Under the pieces are notes generated by a model, which was not told the origin of the DNA, did not search any database, and saw only the letters and a list, made by a program, of their open reading frames with translations. Shown one piece after another: positions 44,401 through 50,418 of a DNA stretch of 64,000 nt. A program made the translations under genes and the position numbers. This DNA comes from Limnoperna fortunei (Eukaryota; Mollusca; Bivalvia; Mytilida; Modiolidae). Every line of letters starts with the position of its first letter. Within the stretch, counting starts at the first letter, position 1. The stretch spans positions 85,697,756-85,761,755 of the forward strand of contig OX104112.1 of assembly GCA_944474755.1 (NCBI GenBank), in the 5' to 3' direction.

Positions 44401-47291
44401 ATAGACAGAAACAATAGTTAAATAGAAATATATTTTTACATTTCAGTTGAAAGTAAACAGAAAGTTTTTTGTTAAGATGATTTAAATGTAGAATGTGTAT
44501 ACATTTGTATTTTTCATAATAACAGTAAAGCTACACTGTACCATATTTGCACTCTGCTTCCAGTTTTCTTATTGCATATAAATTAAAATACAAGCTTTTA
44601 CTTTTATTGTGAACATATTCATTAGTTAACACCAGACAATATGATTTTCCAAAAATTGGCAGATCAATTAGTTATTAGCCCTTAAGATTTTCTGTCAACT
44701 TCCTATTAAACAGTTTTAAACCTGTTGGTCAATTAATTTTAAATTATGAGAACTAACAGTAATGTAATCTGCTTTGTTTAATTTTTTAATCAGTATAAGC
44801 TTCATATTAAAATGTTAAAGCCATTCTTGGATTTCCAATTGAAACAAAAACATTAAATATGTGGCGGACCATTGAATGAATATTGCTTATAAATATGTTT
44901 GTTTTCAATCTTTTCAACAGTTTCTATGAAGAATACAAGATATTTTCTCATTAAATACTATGTTAAACTAAGTCCTATTTTGGTTGCTATTTTCAATTTT
45001 TGATTACAATGAAAAGCATTAACTTTGCATAATAACATCAAACGAACATTGATTATGTTTAATTGGACAAATGGTTTGAGAGATTGACATGCATTCGCTT
45101 ACAGATGACAATGACCTAGATTTTGACATTGGTGATAACAAATATAAAACAAGAAAAGATACGAGTTAAACCCATATCCAGAGATGTTCGATTTATATGT
45201 TATAGGTGTATCCCATTTGGTTTAATAGTTTTTTTTCAATTTGTTTTATTTAAAATTTCATCATATGCTGTAAAGGGATGCAAATATAGACAATTGTGAA
45301 AGGCAAGAAATAATCATCTTGATTATAATATCTCAACTTTGAGAAGAGTAGTGTAATAAAAAAAAGCAAAGTTTTGGAAGGACAAATGTTTACCAATAAA
45401 AATACATCGACCATAGTCAAGTGGTTCTGTGGGGAAAATGTGAATGTAAGATCGGCAGTTATAGCGTCCTCGAAAAATCAAAGAAAACATACTGACAAGT
45501 TACAATTTCTATTGATTTAATTTTCATGTAATTAAAATTGTTTCAAAAGATTTGCAATTAAATGTATTTCAAACGTCAAACTAACATTCATGTGCATAAA
45601 CATTGCAAAGAACTTTATAAAATTTTCAGAATTTAAAATATAAAAAAAACAATTAGAAGAAGAGTCTTATTTTGCAAAACAATTGATGCGATTTTTAACT
45701 TCTACAATTATTTTCAACAATATAAACGGTTGATGACCTTTATTCGAACGTAACTGAATTTTTTTCTGTTGTATTATTACATATTTAACTTGCTTCGTTA
45801 AAATATCTTAACATCAAAATTTTTAAATCTTGAATTAAATAAAAAATCTATATCTTTTGTGCTTTTTTTTATTATTGAGAAATTTCTTTTCCCTACTAAT
45901 TTCTACCACATTTTTCACTGATTCAGACATCAATTTTTTTATATAACACGCCTGTTTGAAAATCTAATTTTGTATATATAGCTATTCTCACACAGCCAAT
46001 AATACAATTAGTACAGAGAAAGTAACAAATAAACAAACAAAACAACAGGCTATATACAATATATATCAAAATCATAATCTAATTTAGCCATTTTAGCGGC
46101 TTATTATGCGAGTCTAATTGGTCTTTCATTTTTACCTTTCATCAAAGTTCAGTGTCAGGTAATGAATAATCAATTAACAATAAACAAGGCGCATCTAATA
46201 TACAATTACATCACAGAAATGTCTCTGCCTCCTCCCTAAAACCACCTCTACCACACACGAGAGTTTGGGAGTTCCAAACCGTCAATAAACAAAACCCAGG
46301 GAAATTAAATTTAATGTTCAAGATGACTAATTTTCTGCATAAAGGTTCCATTTTCTACCTTATAAATTATGAAATAATACAGAAATAAGTTTTTTCTGGA
46401 TGAGTGGTCACAAGTGCATTAAACAAAATCTAAAAATGCACTTTTATTGTCAATTATCTAAGTAACTAATAAAAGAAACCAAAAAATATACACTTTATCA
46501 TGTTAAAATAAGAATGCATAAAAAATTACGAAGCTTGACATATAAATCACGAAATAATCCAAGAAATACAATTGAAGCAATGAAATACATTACGTAATAT
46601 AACATAGCAAAATTTTTAAATGCTCTTTTCTTATAAATTAAATAACTAATTAATAAAAGAAACGCAAGTATATACATTTTATTATGTCAAGAATAGAATG
46701 CATTAATAAAAATACTAGGCTTATCCTATAGATAGTAAAATAATCCAAAAATAACAATTGAAACGATCTATTCATACTACAGAGAAAGAGCGCATTAATA
46801 TGCAATTATGTACATCTTTTACTTCTTCTTATTAGATCAGGACAAAAAAAATGTATTTTTAAGCTTGAAGAATTTAACAAATACGAAAAACTGTAATTGA
46901 ATTATTTTCTTTAATATTAAATTAGCCATTTTATCACTTACAACATGAACTATATTGTAGAGTATGGTTTTTACCTTTTTGCTCAATTTACCCGAAAACA
47001 ATTATATATCATTAAGAGATAATAAGAAGAGATCGAACATATGAGGATGACTATAATTCATCTAACTCATATGTCAGGTGAGCTAAACAGACAATACACA
47101 TCAGCTGGAACAGTTATGTCTTCTTGATCACATTACAGTATTTTTTATCATCTGCAGGTGTCTCTAACAAAACTCCAAAATTATTTGAAATATCAGTCAT
47201 GTCAGGTAACCAGATTAGAAGAAAAACGTTAACATACAAATTTTGGTGATTTTGATGAACCGTTTTTAACTTTATCCATCGCTGCCCTCAT
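2458..47291 (-). CDS. Malectin-FBA-DUF4062-NACHT STAND protein (28 exons, 3' end outside window)
   Basis: Large minus-strand gene assembled by hand; GT/AG borders and codon phase agree across all junctions. Exons, 5' to 3': 47291-47238, 44373-44178, 39213-37960, 37425-37270, 36439-36297, 36066-35962, 33835-33706, 32927-32734, 30702-30532, 29389-29309, 29088-28962, 27591-27473, 26967-26874, 26692-26475, 25434-25321, 25161-24991, 23583-23473, 21872-21744, 13940-13745, 12458-12329, 11750-11581, 10934-10855, 10011-9817, 5499-5366, 4779-4695, 3977-3780, 3238-3101, 2561-2458. They give about 1,665 residues: Ig-like and beta repeats, malectin, FBA, DUF4062, NACHT, then helical repeats like those of nephrocystin-3. 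No signal peptide or membrane segment is visible, so a cytosolic protein is likely. By family it should be a STAND ATPase that oligomerises on ligand binding; glycan sensing is inferred from malectin plus FBA. TPR exons and the stop codon should lie left of position 1. Exon 1 is the least certain. Confidence 0.85.
4148..4405 (+). mobile_element. Degenerate tRNA-headed SINE
   Basis: Follows the family consensus seen at 57946-58192 over its length: a worn A-box-like head, then ACTCCAATCTTAATTGACAA, then CAATAAAAACTAGATG and a CTGAAATTGGCATTAAACAC tail ending in an A/C-rich run. It is heavily mutated, so an old copy. It lies in the intron between exons 25 and 26. Confidence 0.7.
6026..6295. mobile_element. 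MITE flanked by TTAA (piggyBac/Kolobok-like)
   Basis: A 270-bp element whose ends are perfect inverted repeats of at least 19 bp (GGTATCCGACCCATAATTG), flanked on both sides by TTAA (6022-6025 and 6296-6299). It is non-coding. TTAA target duplications are typical of piggyBac and Kolobok transposons; which one applies cannot be told from the ends alone. Confidence 0.75.
6655..8865 (+). repeat. 50-bp minisatellite, about 44 copies
   Basis: Near-identical tandem copies of a 50-base unit containing ACCTGGGGACACCCTAGGCA, GCTCTATGTGTCCATCACTG and GGAAACCTAC. Two positions vary systematically: GGAAACC/GGATACC and TAGGCA/TAGACA. It lies in the 4.3-kb intron between exons 23 and 24. Because 50 is not a multiple of three, the open frames seen here are by-products and not a gene. 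Confidence 0.95.
8955..9245. mobile_element. Possible MITE with weak inverted ends
   Basis: One end reads CTGTGGTTTTATTTTTGTTC and the other, reversed, reads TTATGGTTTTTGTGGGTACT. Between them are motifs (TTCGTGG, ATCAATTTTCGT) that resemble a MITE type common in molluscs, from memory. Old and diverged, with no clear target duplication. Confidence 0.4.
9817..13940 (-). CDS. Exons 19-23: NACHT NTPase domain
   Basis: Exons 13940-13745, 12458-12329, 11750-11581, 10934-10855 and 10011-9817 give residues about 1190-1446. Walker A is split by an intron and reads VILGESG/SGKSSLVANW. Walker B is KVVIVLDALNQLDN. The following strand, in the small exon 22 (80 bp), reads NVFMLLSALPGR, the usual sensor position. 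Then come WPSMKVQPLQ and SNPLYLKSILDE, typical of the small helical part. All catalytic landmarks are intact, so ATP binding and hydrolysis are expected. Exon 22 was found only by demanding an exon that joins phase 1 to phase 0; it fits exactly and restores the family pattern. Confidence 0.85.
10502..10905 (-). repeat. Minisatellite derived from exon 22 and its splice donor
   Basis: Six degenerate copies, mostly of about 60-68 bp, follow the 3' half of exon 22. Each repeats the coding end of the exon (minus-strand TTCATGTTGTTGTCTGCTCT, then CTTCCxGGAAGG), the donor region, and a short piece of intron. The copy at 10855-10905 is the functional exon end. The copy near 10568-10598 is partly deleted. 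Donor GT is kept in some copies and changed to CT (GGCTAAGT) in others. Confidence 0.85.
12966..12988 (+). repeat. Poly-C run of 23
   Basis: An uninterrupted run of 23 C in the intron between exons 19 and 20. Its length in the assembly is probably unreliable. Confidence 0.9.
14095..14345 (+). repeat. 31-bp minisatellite
   Basis: About eight imperfect copies of a unit containing ACTATGTCAGC and TATGTCATGACACTATCACC, in the intron upstream of exon 19. Confidence 0.85.
14346..14440 (-). mobile_element. SINE fragment
   Basis: Reads TATTGGGAGAAGCAGTCGGG and then CTGGCAATTTTTGTCAATTA, a worn central piece of the family seen complete at 59460-59732, on the same strand. The right part was probably replaced by the minisatellite. 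Confidence 0.5.
15939..16462. other. Non-coding part of the DIRS element
   Basis: Between the internal complementary region and the recombinase stop. AT-rich, with no ORF or repeat seen. Confidence 0.6.
16463..17608 (-). CDS. DIRS tyrosine recombinase, 381 aa
   Basis: Open ORF of 381 residues, overlapping the end of the RT/RNase H frame, as usual in DIRS. The N-terminal SAM-like part includes SVADIVFNSWRKSTNSQYEY and HFLKYLSALYNKGRTYSCIN. The catalytic part has the first Arg in ALASAQRSQTLAIL, the H-x-x-R box in KAHSFRSASTSAAIKAGLPL, and the nucleophilic Tyr in SSAKTFHKFYYKE. The enzyme would join the circular DNA copy into the genome without target duplication, which agrees with the clean junctions here. 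All key residues are present, so this ORF may still be functional although RT is not. Confidence 0.88.
   Translation of the reverse strand: MDNSALVSQITTLLGRFSSKIANVFRSTETGSQRKVSSHEQKKTFSHRMYYIRRYLRNKGFSKSVADIVFNSWRKSTNSQYEYSWRLWLFWCNSEQVNPFEPSVTHFLKYLSALYNKGRTYSCINLHKSAICQTLAILGNNTFMNCQLITRFMKGIFNLRPPLCRYIFTWDVGIVLKFLSNLFPLKKLTLKWLTLKCVALVALASAQRSQTLAILDRNLMLIDRNVVKFKVGSLLKTSRPQHTDKSIIIYSYHKESLCPVKTLKHYLDRTNSKCKDTRVFVSFKTFSTVTSCTIARWLKTVLSYAGIDISKFKAHSFRSASTSAAIKAGLPLKEVLKTADWSSAKTFHKFYYKETVESTGAQDRSGNFTDKVFNSSSQSQH
17296..19352 (-). pseudogene. DIRS reverse transcriptase/RNase H, broken
   Basis: Reading starts just after gag with a stretch ending RWKNITSDPWVLKTISGYEI, standard for DIRS RT. 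RT blocks follow: NDLLKKGAIAP, RPVINLKKLNEFIEYHHFKQ, FTSLDLSEAYFSISIHHDFR and QCLPFGISSAPRVFTKVMK. Near 18750 the frame shifts by one; the next frame gives VDDSLYQEADYQMAV and IIFLGYLIDS. The catalytic box reads TYPVDD, with Pro where Tyr or Phe is expected. RNase H follows (ETDASLHG; INVLELKAVLFSI; IKSDSSTAVNYINNQ; VHIPGKLNTGPDNLSR). A TAG at 18210-18208 interrupts it in a position that is normally Trp. The frame ends at 17296, overlapping the recombinase ORF. Confidence 0.85.
19349..20746 (-). CDS. DIRS gag-like protein, 465 aa
   Basis: Open ORF starting MARSRRRDDSSDSDNSEHNK, 465 residues. The first half is acidic and Ser-rich with basic patches (KGPGKGPGKNKKGKAPKAKK). The conserved part is in the second half: LAAPPVNTEIWQFLDRKAKG, LQNIQKLVGAGLIPI and a helical run to DEVSKRLKEIS, as seen in gag proteins of DIRS elements. 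The C-terminus is Arg/Gly/Gln-rich and probably binds RNA. The ORF is intact and its stop abuts the RT frame, so RT was probably expressed by overlap or re-initiation. The start codon lies just inside the right terminal repeat. Confidence 0.8.
   Translation of the reverse strand: MARSRRRDDSSDSDNSEHNKNSNGEIVEKFFRSDEGEDNDFSGFSPVSSVNVHAVAENHLSQPEIPASSNLQLPNEGQGVTSRKGPGKGPGKNKKGKAPKAKKRSCPNPDEMSSYDVESSPPPAKRGKRSSESRSRPNSLLQDTVLKSIFEDLSRNIMTAITLSKGADSNRPDENDIPESGDNVENDNDNYRVNSSNSGQNLEHELFGSDVSDVEVQNDNNLDEDEADFDFSMPKIFDDDNKFGEDANASIAKAINSICQNKSDVSSVTKDLRIPSNCRALAAPPVNTEIWQFLDRKAKGDDLHLQNIQKLVGAGLIPIIHVAENLRKKQPDVKLLRELISKTLTILCNAHFELSVKCRLSLKPNIDRRYHQLCNRSETVGVKLFGDEVSKRLKEISEMQKLNKGMVSKNFRGSGRGFRRRQPWDRNLTSYMYNQNRQYNQIQPRRGSYLLPRSQQARGTSRRKF
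21125..21743. other. Intronic stretch without recognised features
   Basis: Single-copy-looking AT-rich DNA between the minisatellite and exon 18. I see nothing else in it. Confidence 0.5.
21744..26967 (-). CDS. Exons 13-18: linker and DUF4062 domain
   Basis: Exons 26967-26874, 26692-26475, 25434-25321, 25161-24991, 23583-23473 and 21872-21744 give residues about 911-1189. A charged helical linker (QIEQLLAKILTDNNELMTDF, then a KKQYFQRRLQKKR stretch) leads into DUF4062: REIRVFVSSTFKDFSKERDE, GVFFTYIDLRWGITSEQTSD, RCRPYFICLMGERFGW and CYFYMRNPP. These are the standard landmarks of the domain in nephrocystin-3-like and telomerase-associated-protein-like STAND proteins. DUF4062 has a TIR-like alpha/beta look (strand-SST-helix-ER); an effector or adaptor role is inference. 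The last exon (ESEWHHERQEWLKAQIKQQD) forms the usual linker towards NACHT. Confidence 0.85.
22640..23390. repeat. Old intermediate repeat with internal periodicity
   Basis: Loosely repeated phrases such as GAAATCTGTGTAGAAGAAGG, GAATCTTTGTGGATGACATC and GAAATCTTTGTAGGTGATAT recur every 100-200 bases. They look like a decayed tandem or transposon-derived sequence in the intron between exons 17 and 18. There is no coding capacity. Confidence 0.4.
23584..24990. other. Intron 16-17, nothing recognised
   Basis: About 1.4 kb of AT-rich DNA with scattered stops. I see no repeat, ORF or splice-compatible exon in it. Confidence 0.5.
26086..26265 (+). mobile_element. tRNA-headed SINE, 3' truncated
   Basis: Starts AGGGGCCTAGGTGGCTGAGT with an A box (TGGCTGAGTGG) and a B-box-like GCTTCGATTCTCA, then ACTCCAATCTTAATTGACAA and GGGGGTTTTCTCCAAGTACT, where it stops. 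It lies in the intron between exons 14 and 15. Confidence 0.8.
27473..30702 (-). CDS. Exons 9-12: FBA (F-box-associated) domain
   Basis: Exons 30702-30532, 29389-29309, 29088-28962 and 27591-27473 give residues about 745-910. The FBA signatures of FBXO2/6/44 occur in order: YWKVEGD, CFVTSYMWCSKYQEVNLL, EYLDTAPDIVV, FTAQLLSEDRKVL, VVFSNYGPGVRFVAFNSKG and GHCGPYISGADVRVKRL. In FBXO2 this beta sandwich binds the core of high-mannose N-glycans on proteins returned from the ER for destruction. No F-box is visible upstream, so the domain is used outside a ubiquitin-ligase adaptor. The loop before GHCGPY reads DDKMKLG, where FBXO2 has a Tyr-Trp pair that contacts sugar; that pair is absent. The block starts and ends in phase 0, as expected of a shuffled module. 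Confidence 0.8.
27885..28385 (+). mobile_element. Diverged third copy of the CAATCGG MITE family
   Basis: Aligns in order with the element at 50419-50889: GGCCATTTATGTCATG, GGTCTCCATTTTGAACTA, TTAATGATGTCAGATT with AAACAAATACTT, and TGCTGTGTAAACAGGCTAAG with CATTTGGATCAG. The ends and target duplication are worn away. It lies in the intron between exons 11 and 12. Confidence 0.7.
29410..29510 (-). repeat. Short dispersed repeat shared with 49225-49315
   Basis: The complement (CATTGAGAAATGCAAAGAAT, GATTCTACATTATC, GGTTTGAACCA, AGAAATCTAGTATAT) matches the plus strand at 49225-49315 with several changes. The family is unknown to me. Confidence 0.55.
30703..32733. other. Intron 8-9 with fragments of an old dispersed repeat
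   Basis: Mostly plain AT-rich DNA. Around 32325-32390 and 32610-32685 there are related phrases (CAGGCCAACTTGGGTCCAAG with GACCAGTGGTTT; CTCAAGTTAACTTTGGTTCA with GGGCTTAGTGGTTT). They also recur near 47640-47720, so they belong to one old interspersed family without coding capacity. Confidence 0.5.
32734..37425 (-). CDS. Exons 4-8: malectin-like carbohydrate-binding domain
   Basis: Exons 37425-37270, 36439-36297, 36066-35962, 33835-33706 and 32927-32734 give residues about 502-744. Malectin hallmarks occur in order: YALNCAGPAYQDFNDIVYIS (family pattern INCGGPAY, then a Tyr/Asp strand), DGFLYAVTRV (the D.LY.T.R strand), NISNGKYKLRLHMIDLP (NG.Y.V.L.F strand), then CYCIDINVEI, LKLESRCPDG and LCAFALLD, matching the closing strands. 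Animal malectin binds di-glucosylated N-glycan in the ER; here there is no signal peptide, so the domain would act in the cytosol. The end of exon 8 (LKEELEEKQRLGDKMNP) looks like a helical linker to FBA. The exact ligand residues cannot be judged without alignment. The domain sits within a 4.7-kb stretch that also carries SINE and MITE insertions in its introns. Confidence 0.75.
33075..33244 (+). repeat. 24-bp repeat, about seven copies
   Basis: Copies of a 24-base unit (TTTCAGCAATATATGGCCAG plus ACAA) in the intron between exons 7 and 8. The unit is a multiple of three without stops in several frames on both strands, so it creates spurious ORFs of ISAIYGQT-type peptides. Only one T-to-A change separates the copies. 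Confidence 0.95.
34605..35434. mobile_element. hAT-like MITE, 830 bp
   Basis: The left end CAGGGCTCACCACACT and the right end, reversed, CAGAGGTCACCACACT form a 16-bp inverted repeat with two mismatches. Flanks share CTTATAT (34598-34604, 35435-35441), one base short of the 8 bp expected for hAT. CAG(A/G)G ends are typical of hAT. Both edges inside the element hold GTCGCCCT- or CTTCTCCCT-type short repeats. Non-coding; in the intron between exons 6 and 7. Confidence 0.7.
36975..37190 (-). mobile_element. tRNA-headed SINE, head partly lost
   Basis: Minus-strand member of the SINE family. The plus strand reads TTTAACGCCACTTTCAGCAA, then GGGGGAGGAAGCCGGAGTAC and GTCAATTAAGATTGGAGTCG, ending at the B-box region; the A-box end is missing. 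It lies in the intron between exons 4 and 5. Confidence 0.85.
37960..39213 (-). CDS. Exon 3: beta-rich repeats and Ig-like segment (residues about 84-501)
   Basis: One 1,254-bp exon, by far the largest, open throughout and joined in phase to exons 2 and 4. It shows two related units: one with KFKFDVVKNGTLTVAGPVG followed by RFGIFF, the other with LWTFELVTGHLLVTGPIGP followed by RYGVLS. Each follows a strand like LYMIRVG or MYCLSVHDG, which suggests repeated beta modules. The last 90 residues run from KGTVCVSMDGITG through SGIKIMINH to YTFSYRWNTIDTVPGYYLVR, the pattern of an Ig-like beta sandwich of the kind that often sits beside malectin modules in bacterial surface proteins. There are many Cys and Asn-Gly residues. 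I do not recognise the first two thirds as a named family. Confidence 0.75.
40121..40277. repeat. Long hairpin inside the minisatellite
   Basis: The arm GGTTAGATTATTGGATATAA with GACTTTGGGTCGATTTACGC is repeated in reverse complement at 40199-40277, with only a short loop (TGAATAAACCGCGAAGCGC). Ends read TTAAGG and CCTTA. About 245 bp of non-repeat DNA follow to 40520, so the full element may be larger. Probably a foldback-type MITE. Confidence 0.7.
40876..40957 (+). mobile_element. LINE 3' tail fragment
   Basis: A short insert ending in AATAAAATATC and TTGTATC repeats, the kind of short 3' microsatellite tail carried by CR1/L2-type LINEs. Only the tail is present. A similar tail in the other orientation is at 51935-51972. 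Confidence 0.45.
41308..41770. mobile_element. MITE with long inverted repeats and 9-bp target duplication
   Basis: A 463-bp element. Its ends CATCCTCACAAGTCAGGGTT and the reverse complement pair for about 75 bases, including CCCCTGACAAACTTAGCTAG and GGAAATTCCCGGGCTAGAAG. Flanks are ATGTACCTA on both sides (41299-41307, 41771-41779); removal restores the 47-bp unit. A 9-bp duplication suggests a Mutator-like origin. Confidence 0.82.
43100..43570. mobile_element. MITE with TA target (Tc1/mariner-like)
   Basis: A 471-bp element with inverted ends TAGGTGTAGGACCACCA and, reversed, TAGGTTAAGGACCACCA, inside the minisatellite at a TATA site; TA flanks both ends. Non-coding. Confidence 0.65.
43690..43964 (-). 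mobile_element. tRNA-headed SINE, full length
   Basis: Complete member of the family. The plus strand reads from the GTTTGTTTGATGGTG tail to GGCAAAGTGG-type A-box complement and GAGGCTCCC at the head. Lies within the right part of the 47-bp minisatellite. Confidence 0.85.
44178..47291 (-). CDS. Exons 1-2: basic, low-complexity N-terminus
   Basis: Exon 2 (44373-44178) has a clear acceptor and donor and no in-frame stop. It reads ATPSILKGYRRERTFVEVPF and on into a Lys/Arg/Ser-rich stretch with no known domain. It has no suitable upstream ATG, so an earlier exon is needed. The best candidate is 47335-47238: a strong pyrimidine tract before AG, two in-frame ATGs (47291-47289 and a second 12 bases on with a good Kozak context), then MDKVKNGSSKSPKF and donor GTATGT in phase 0, which matches exon 2. 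A short upstream ORF precedes the start. Exon 1 rests on phase and sequence character only; exon 2 is secure as part of the chain, though a start at its internal ATG (MQPTRHENV) is possible. Confidence 0.5.
44374..47237. other. Intron 1-2, very AT-rich
   Basis: Poly-A/T stretches and simple sequence; no repeat family or exon recognised. Some phrases (AATACAATTGAAGCAATGAAAT and similar) recur weakly around 46380-46760, which may be an old tandem duplication. Confidence 0.45.
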
Positions 47292-47599
47292 CAAAGAATC
47301 AGAGAATTCTGTGTCTTCCTTTCATGATTTTCTTCCTAGGAAAAAAAGTTGACACAAAAATCAAAAGATTCTGTTTGCATTATCAGGAAGGCAAATAAAA
47401 TTATGCATTGTACTTATAACTGAATTGACGAAGTTGGACAAATGTAATTTATTAAATATATCTACTTGTATACAACTAAACTTTGGTAAGTAGCTTAAAA
47501 TCAAACAAAATTTGATAAAAAAATTAATCATTAAAATAACAGCTAGATTCTATTTCTGTTTTTTAAGATTACAAATTACTTGAATTTTAGTACTATGTT

Positions 47600-47760
47600 C
47601 TTTTTTTTGTCATGGTGACCATGTTGATTGGTTGTGTTTACACAAACTTTATAACAGACACCCCAAAGTTCAGGCCAAACTTGGTTTCAATTGACTTAGT
47701 GATAGAGGAAATAATTTTTAAAGTAAATGATGGTCCAAGTGAGCCTTAAAGTTACATTAT
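47600..47760. repeat. Fragment of an old dispersed repeat
   Basis: GACCATGTTGATTGGTTGTG, then CAGGCCAAACTTGGTTTCAA and TTGACTTAGTGATAGAGGAA match the fragments at 32325-32685 in wording and order. Confidence 0.45.
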
Positions 47761-48532
47761 AAAAATGAATTACATAGATAGGAATAAAAATAAATTCTGT
47801 CATCATGAAATACAGAATTTTCCTCTTTGCAGAAATCCAAGTAAATCAATGTAAAAATAGTTTTTTGTTCCAAAATGTTACTTGCAGATATTCATCCAAT
47901 GATTAACAATTAAATTTGACAAAAAGAATTTAGATCTTTAATAGGATAGTCAATTAGACTGAGTAAATATAAAAATATGATCAATAGTGTGCCCTAAACA
48001 TCAGATTAACTCAAGTATCGAATAAGTTCACATACTTCTTTAATAAAAAGTGTTTTGCATCCTCATAATTTTTTTTACATTTATTTCACAGCTGGAGGAT
48101 AGATTTCATAAGATTGAATTATTAATAATCACATGTACACTCTTTCACTTTTCATCATATTTTATTATAAGTAGTTCAGTCATAAGTAACCATGTATAAA
48201 CATCAATCTAATTGGACTGTTGCCAAGCAAATGAAAAACAGTAGTATGCACTATTGCATGTAAATTAGTTATTTTGATATCATTAAAAAACATTCTCTAT
48301 CATCACCTAGAGTTTATATGATTATATTTACAACAAGTTAGAAAACTTCTAACGAATAGAATGGTCTTTTTTTTGTAAGGTAACAGGTGAGATATATTAT
48401 TTAAAATGCAAGACTTTTAAACATTTTAATTAGATTTGTATTTAAATGCTGTACTTAGGTGATTTCTTTGAAAAAAAGTCTACCACTAAGCTTTCTATAA
48501 ACAAAATGTTAACATCAAGATGTTTTTATATT

Positions 48533-48920
48533 TTTGTTTGTTTGAGGAAAACATTTCAGCAATTTTTGCAGCTATATCGTGGCATCCAAATATTTCTGTT
48601 GGAATAAGCCGGAGCAGAGTACCTGCTGAAAACCCCAGACATTCGCAATCAAATGTCAAAAAAATGGGAGTCAAGCAAACCCTCCCAAAAATGTTAAATA
48701 TATAAAATTAGCAACTAAAAAAATTATTTTTTATTTGTCCATTTAAAACACTTTTGACAATCTTTCATCTGAGCACATGAAGTTATGACACTTATGGGAA
48801 AATTATTTGTTTGTTTTATGGAGGTTTAGAACACTTTTAGCATTTTTTTTTTAACTATATCATGGCATCCAGTTTTTATTGTGGGAGGAAGCAATAATAC
48901 CAAGTGAAAACCCCTGACTT
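48533..48920 (-). mobile_element. Two decayed SINE copies
   Basis: Pieces at about 48533-48690 and 48809-48920 keep the tail side (TTTGTTTG, TTTCAGCAATTTTTGCAGCT; CATGGCATCCAGTTTTTATT, GGGAGGAAGC) and GAAAACCCC of the central block. Both are heavily mutated and lack the head. Confidence 0.6.
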
Positions 48921-50318
48921 ATTTCTAAAAAATGTCTAAAATAATGTTCATGGCTAAAAGAATTCAACTTAACAAAAATCATTGTATTATAAAGGATAAG
49001 AAATAGTGGTAGCACTTCATGATGAAAATGTGCTTTGATCAACAATTTCCCATGTCAATGAAACTTCAAAATAATGCATTTAATATTTAAATTTACCTTT
49101 TATTCCATTTAAAAAAATGCTGGGGTCATGATTTTATTTTTTATTTTATATTTTGTTGATTTAAATTACTCTGCATTGTTAGTCTACTGTGGACGTCGTC
49201 AAGGAAGCATGTGCTCTTCATGGCTTTCATTGAGAAATGCAAAAAATGATTCTACATTATCTGTAACAGTTTGAACCAACAGAAATCTAGGATATTGATG
49301 AAAGGCATACGTAATGGAAATATTTGAAATGCAACAGCATCCTTTAAATATAAAACATTATGTTAAGTATACCCTACAATATTTAACTACATTTGTACGG
49401 TTCAATATACTCAGCACCGGAACAGGTTTCATTGCCTGCAAAATCATCCCTTCAAAAATGTCCTCACCTTTACCAAAGCCCTCCCCCCCCCTAATCAAAC
49501 ATCACAATCACAATAAAAATGTATGTAATATTTATTAATGTTAAAATGATTTGGTTGTTGTCATTTTCTATTCCAATTAATGCAAATTTCTGCAAGAATT
49601 AAAATTTTGTTTGTCTGTAAATGGTAACATATATATAGTCAAAGGAAAATATTATGAATATCCCTGCAAACAGGAAAGGGCAAATATTTTTAATAAACAT
49701 TAACTATCACCACGATGCAACTATACGGGGAGGGTTTCCAGTGCTCAACCCACAGACCTAATATAGTGTACCCAGCACATAGCATGTCAGTGGCAGATTG
49801 GGGGGGGGGGGTTACAACCAGCATGTTGTACATAAACAGAACTTTGATTAAATATTATAAAAACATAAGCTGAATTTGAATAAAAAAGAATTTGTTTTTC
49901 TTGATGTACCATTAGCTAAAAAGGTAATAAAAAAACTTGCATTTTCAATAGTAATATACAATATTATTATAGAGAATGTCACGGTCACTAATTAATTGCT
50001 TGCTTGCAGAAACACCTGCTTGTCAACCCTATATCAGCACGATTTTTGTTACACAAGACGTTTCCAAGTTATTTACATTTATGTGAAACAAAAGTCCTGG
50101 CCAATAATATATTAAACGGTGCTTGACAACAACATAAACAGATGCAAAAAAATTGTGAAAGTAGGCATGAGGGAAGAAACTACATTTTAGTAAACAGTTT
50201 AAAAATATATTATAACAATTATGATGAAATATAAGATAGTATTTCTCCTCCTAATATGTGTGTTGGGTCGTTTTGAGAACCAGACATTAAAAATGAACCA
50301 CAAATAAACATAAAAAAT

Positions 50319-50400
50319 ACCTTCTCTGTTTGGCGCGTCCTAAATAATGCACTCCGGGTCAGGAGCAGGTCTGTACCGAACTCGTATATTCTAATAAATG
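50319..50400 (-). promoter_or_regulatory. Possible promoter and 5' UTR exon of the large gene
   Basis: On the minus strand a TATA-like GCTATATAAACA (about 50413-50402) is followed by an open, GC-richer stretch that ends CAAACAGAGAAG before a donor GTATTTTT at about 50319. It would join the coding start near 47.3 kb. There is no ATG in frame, so it would be untranslated. This is suggested by composition and spacing only. Confidence 0.3.
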
Positions 50401-50418
50401 TTGTTTATATAGCAACCG

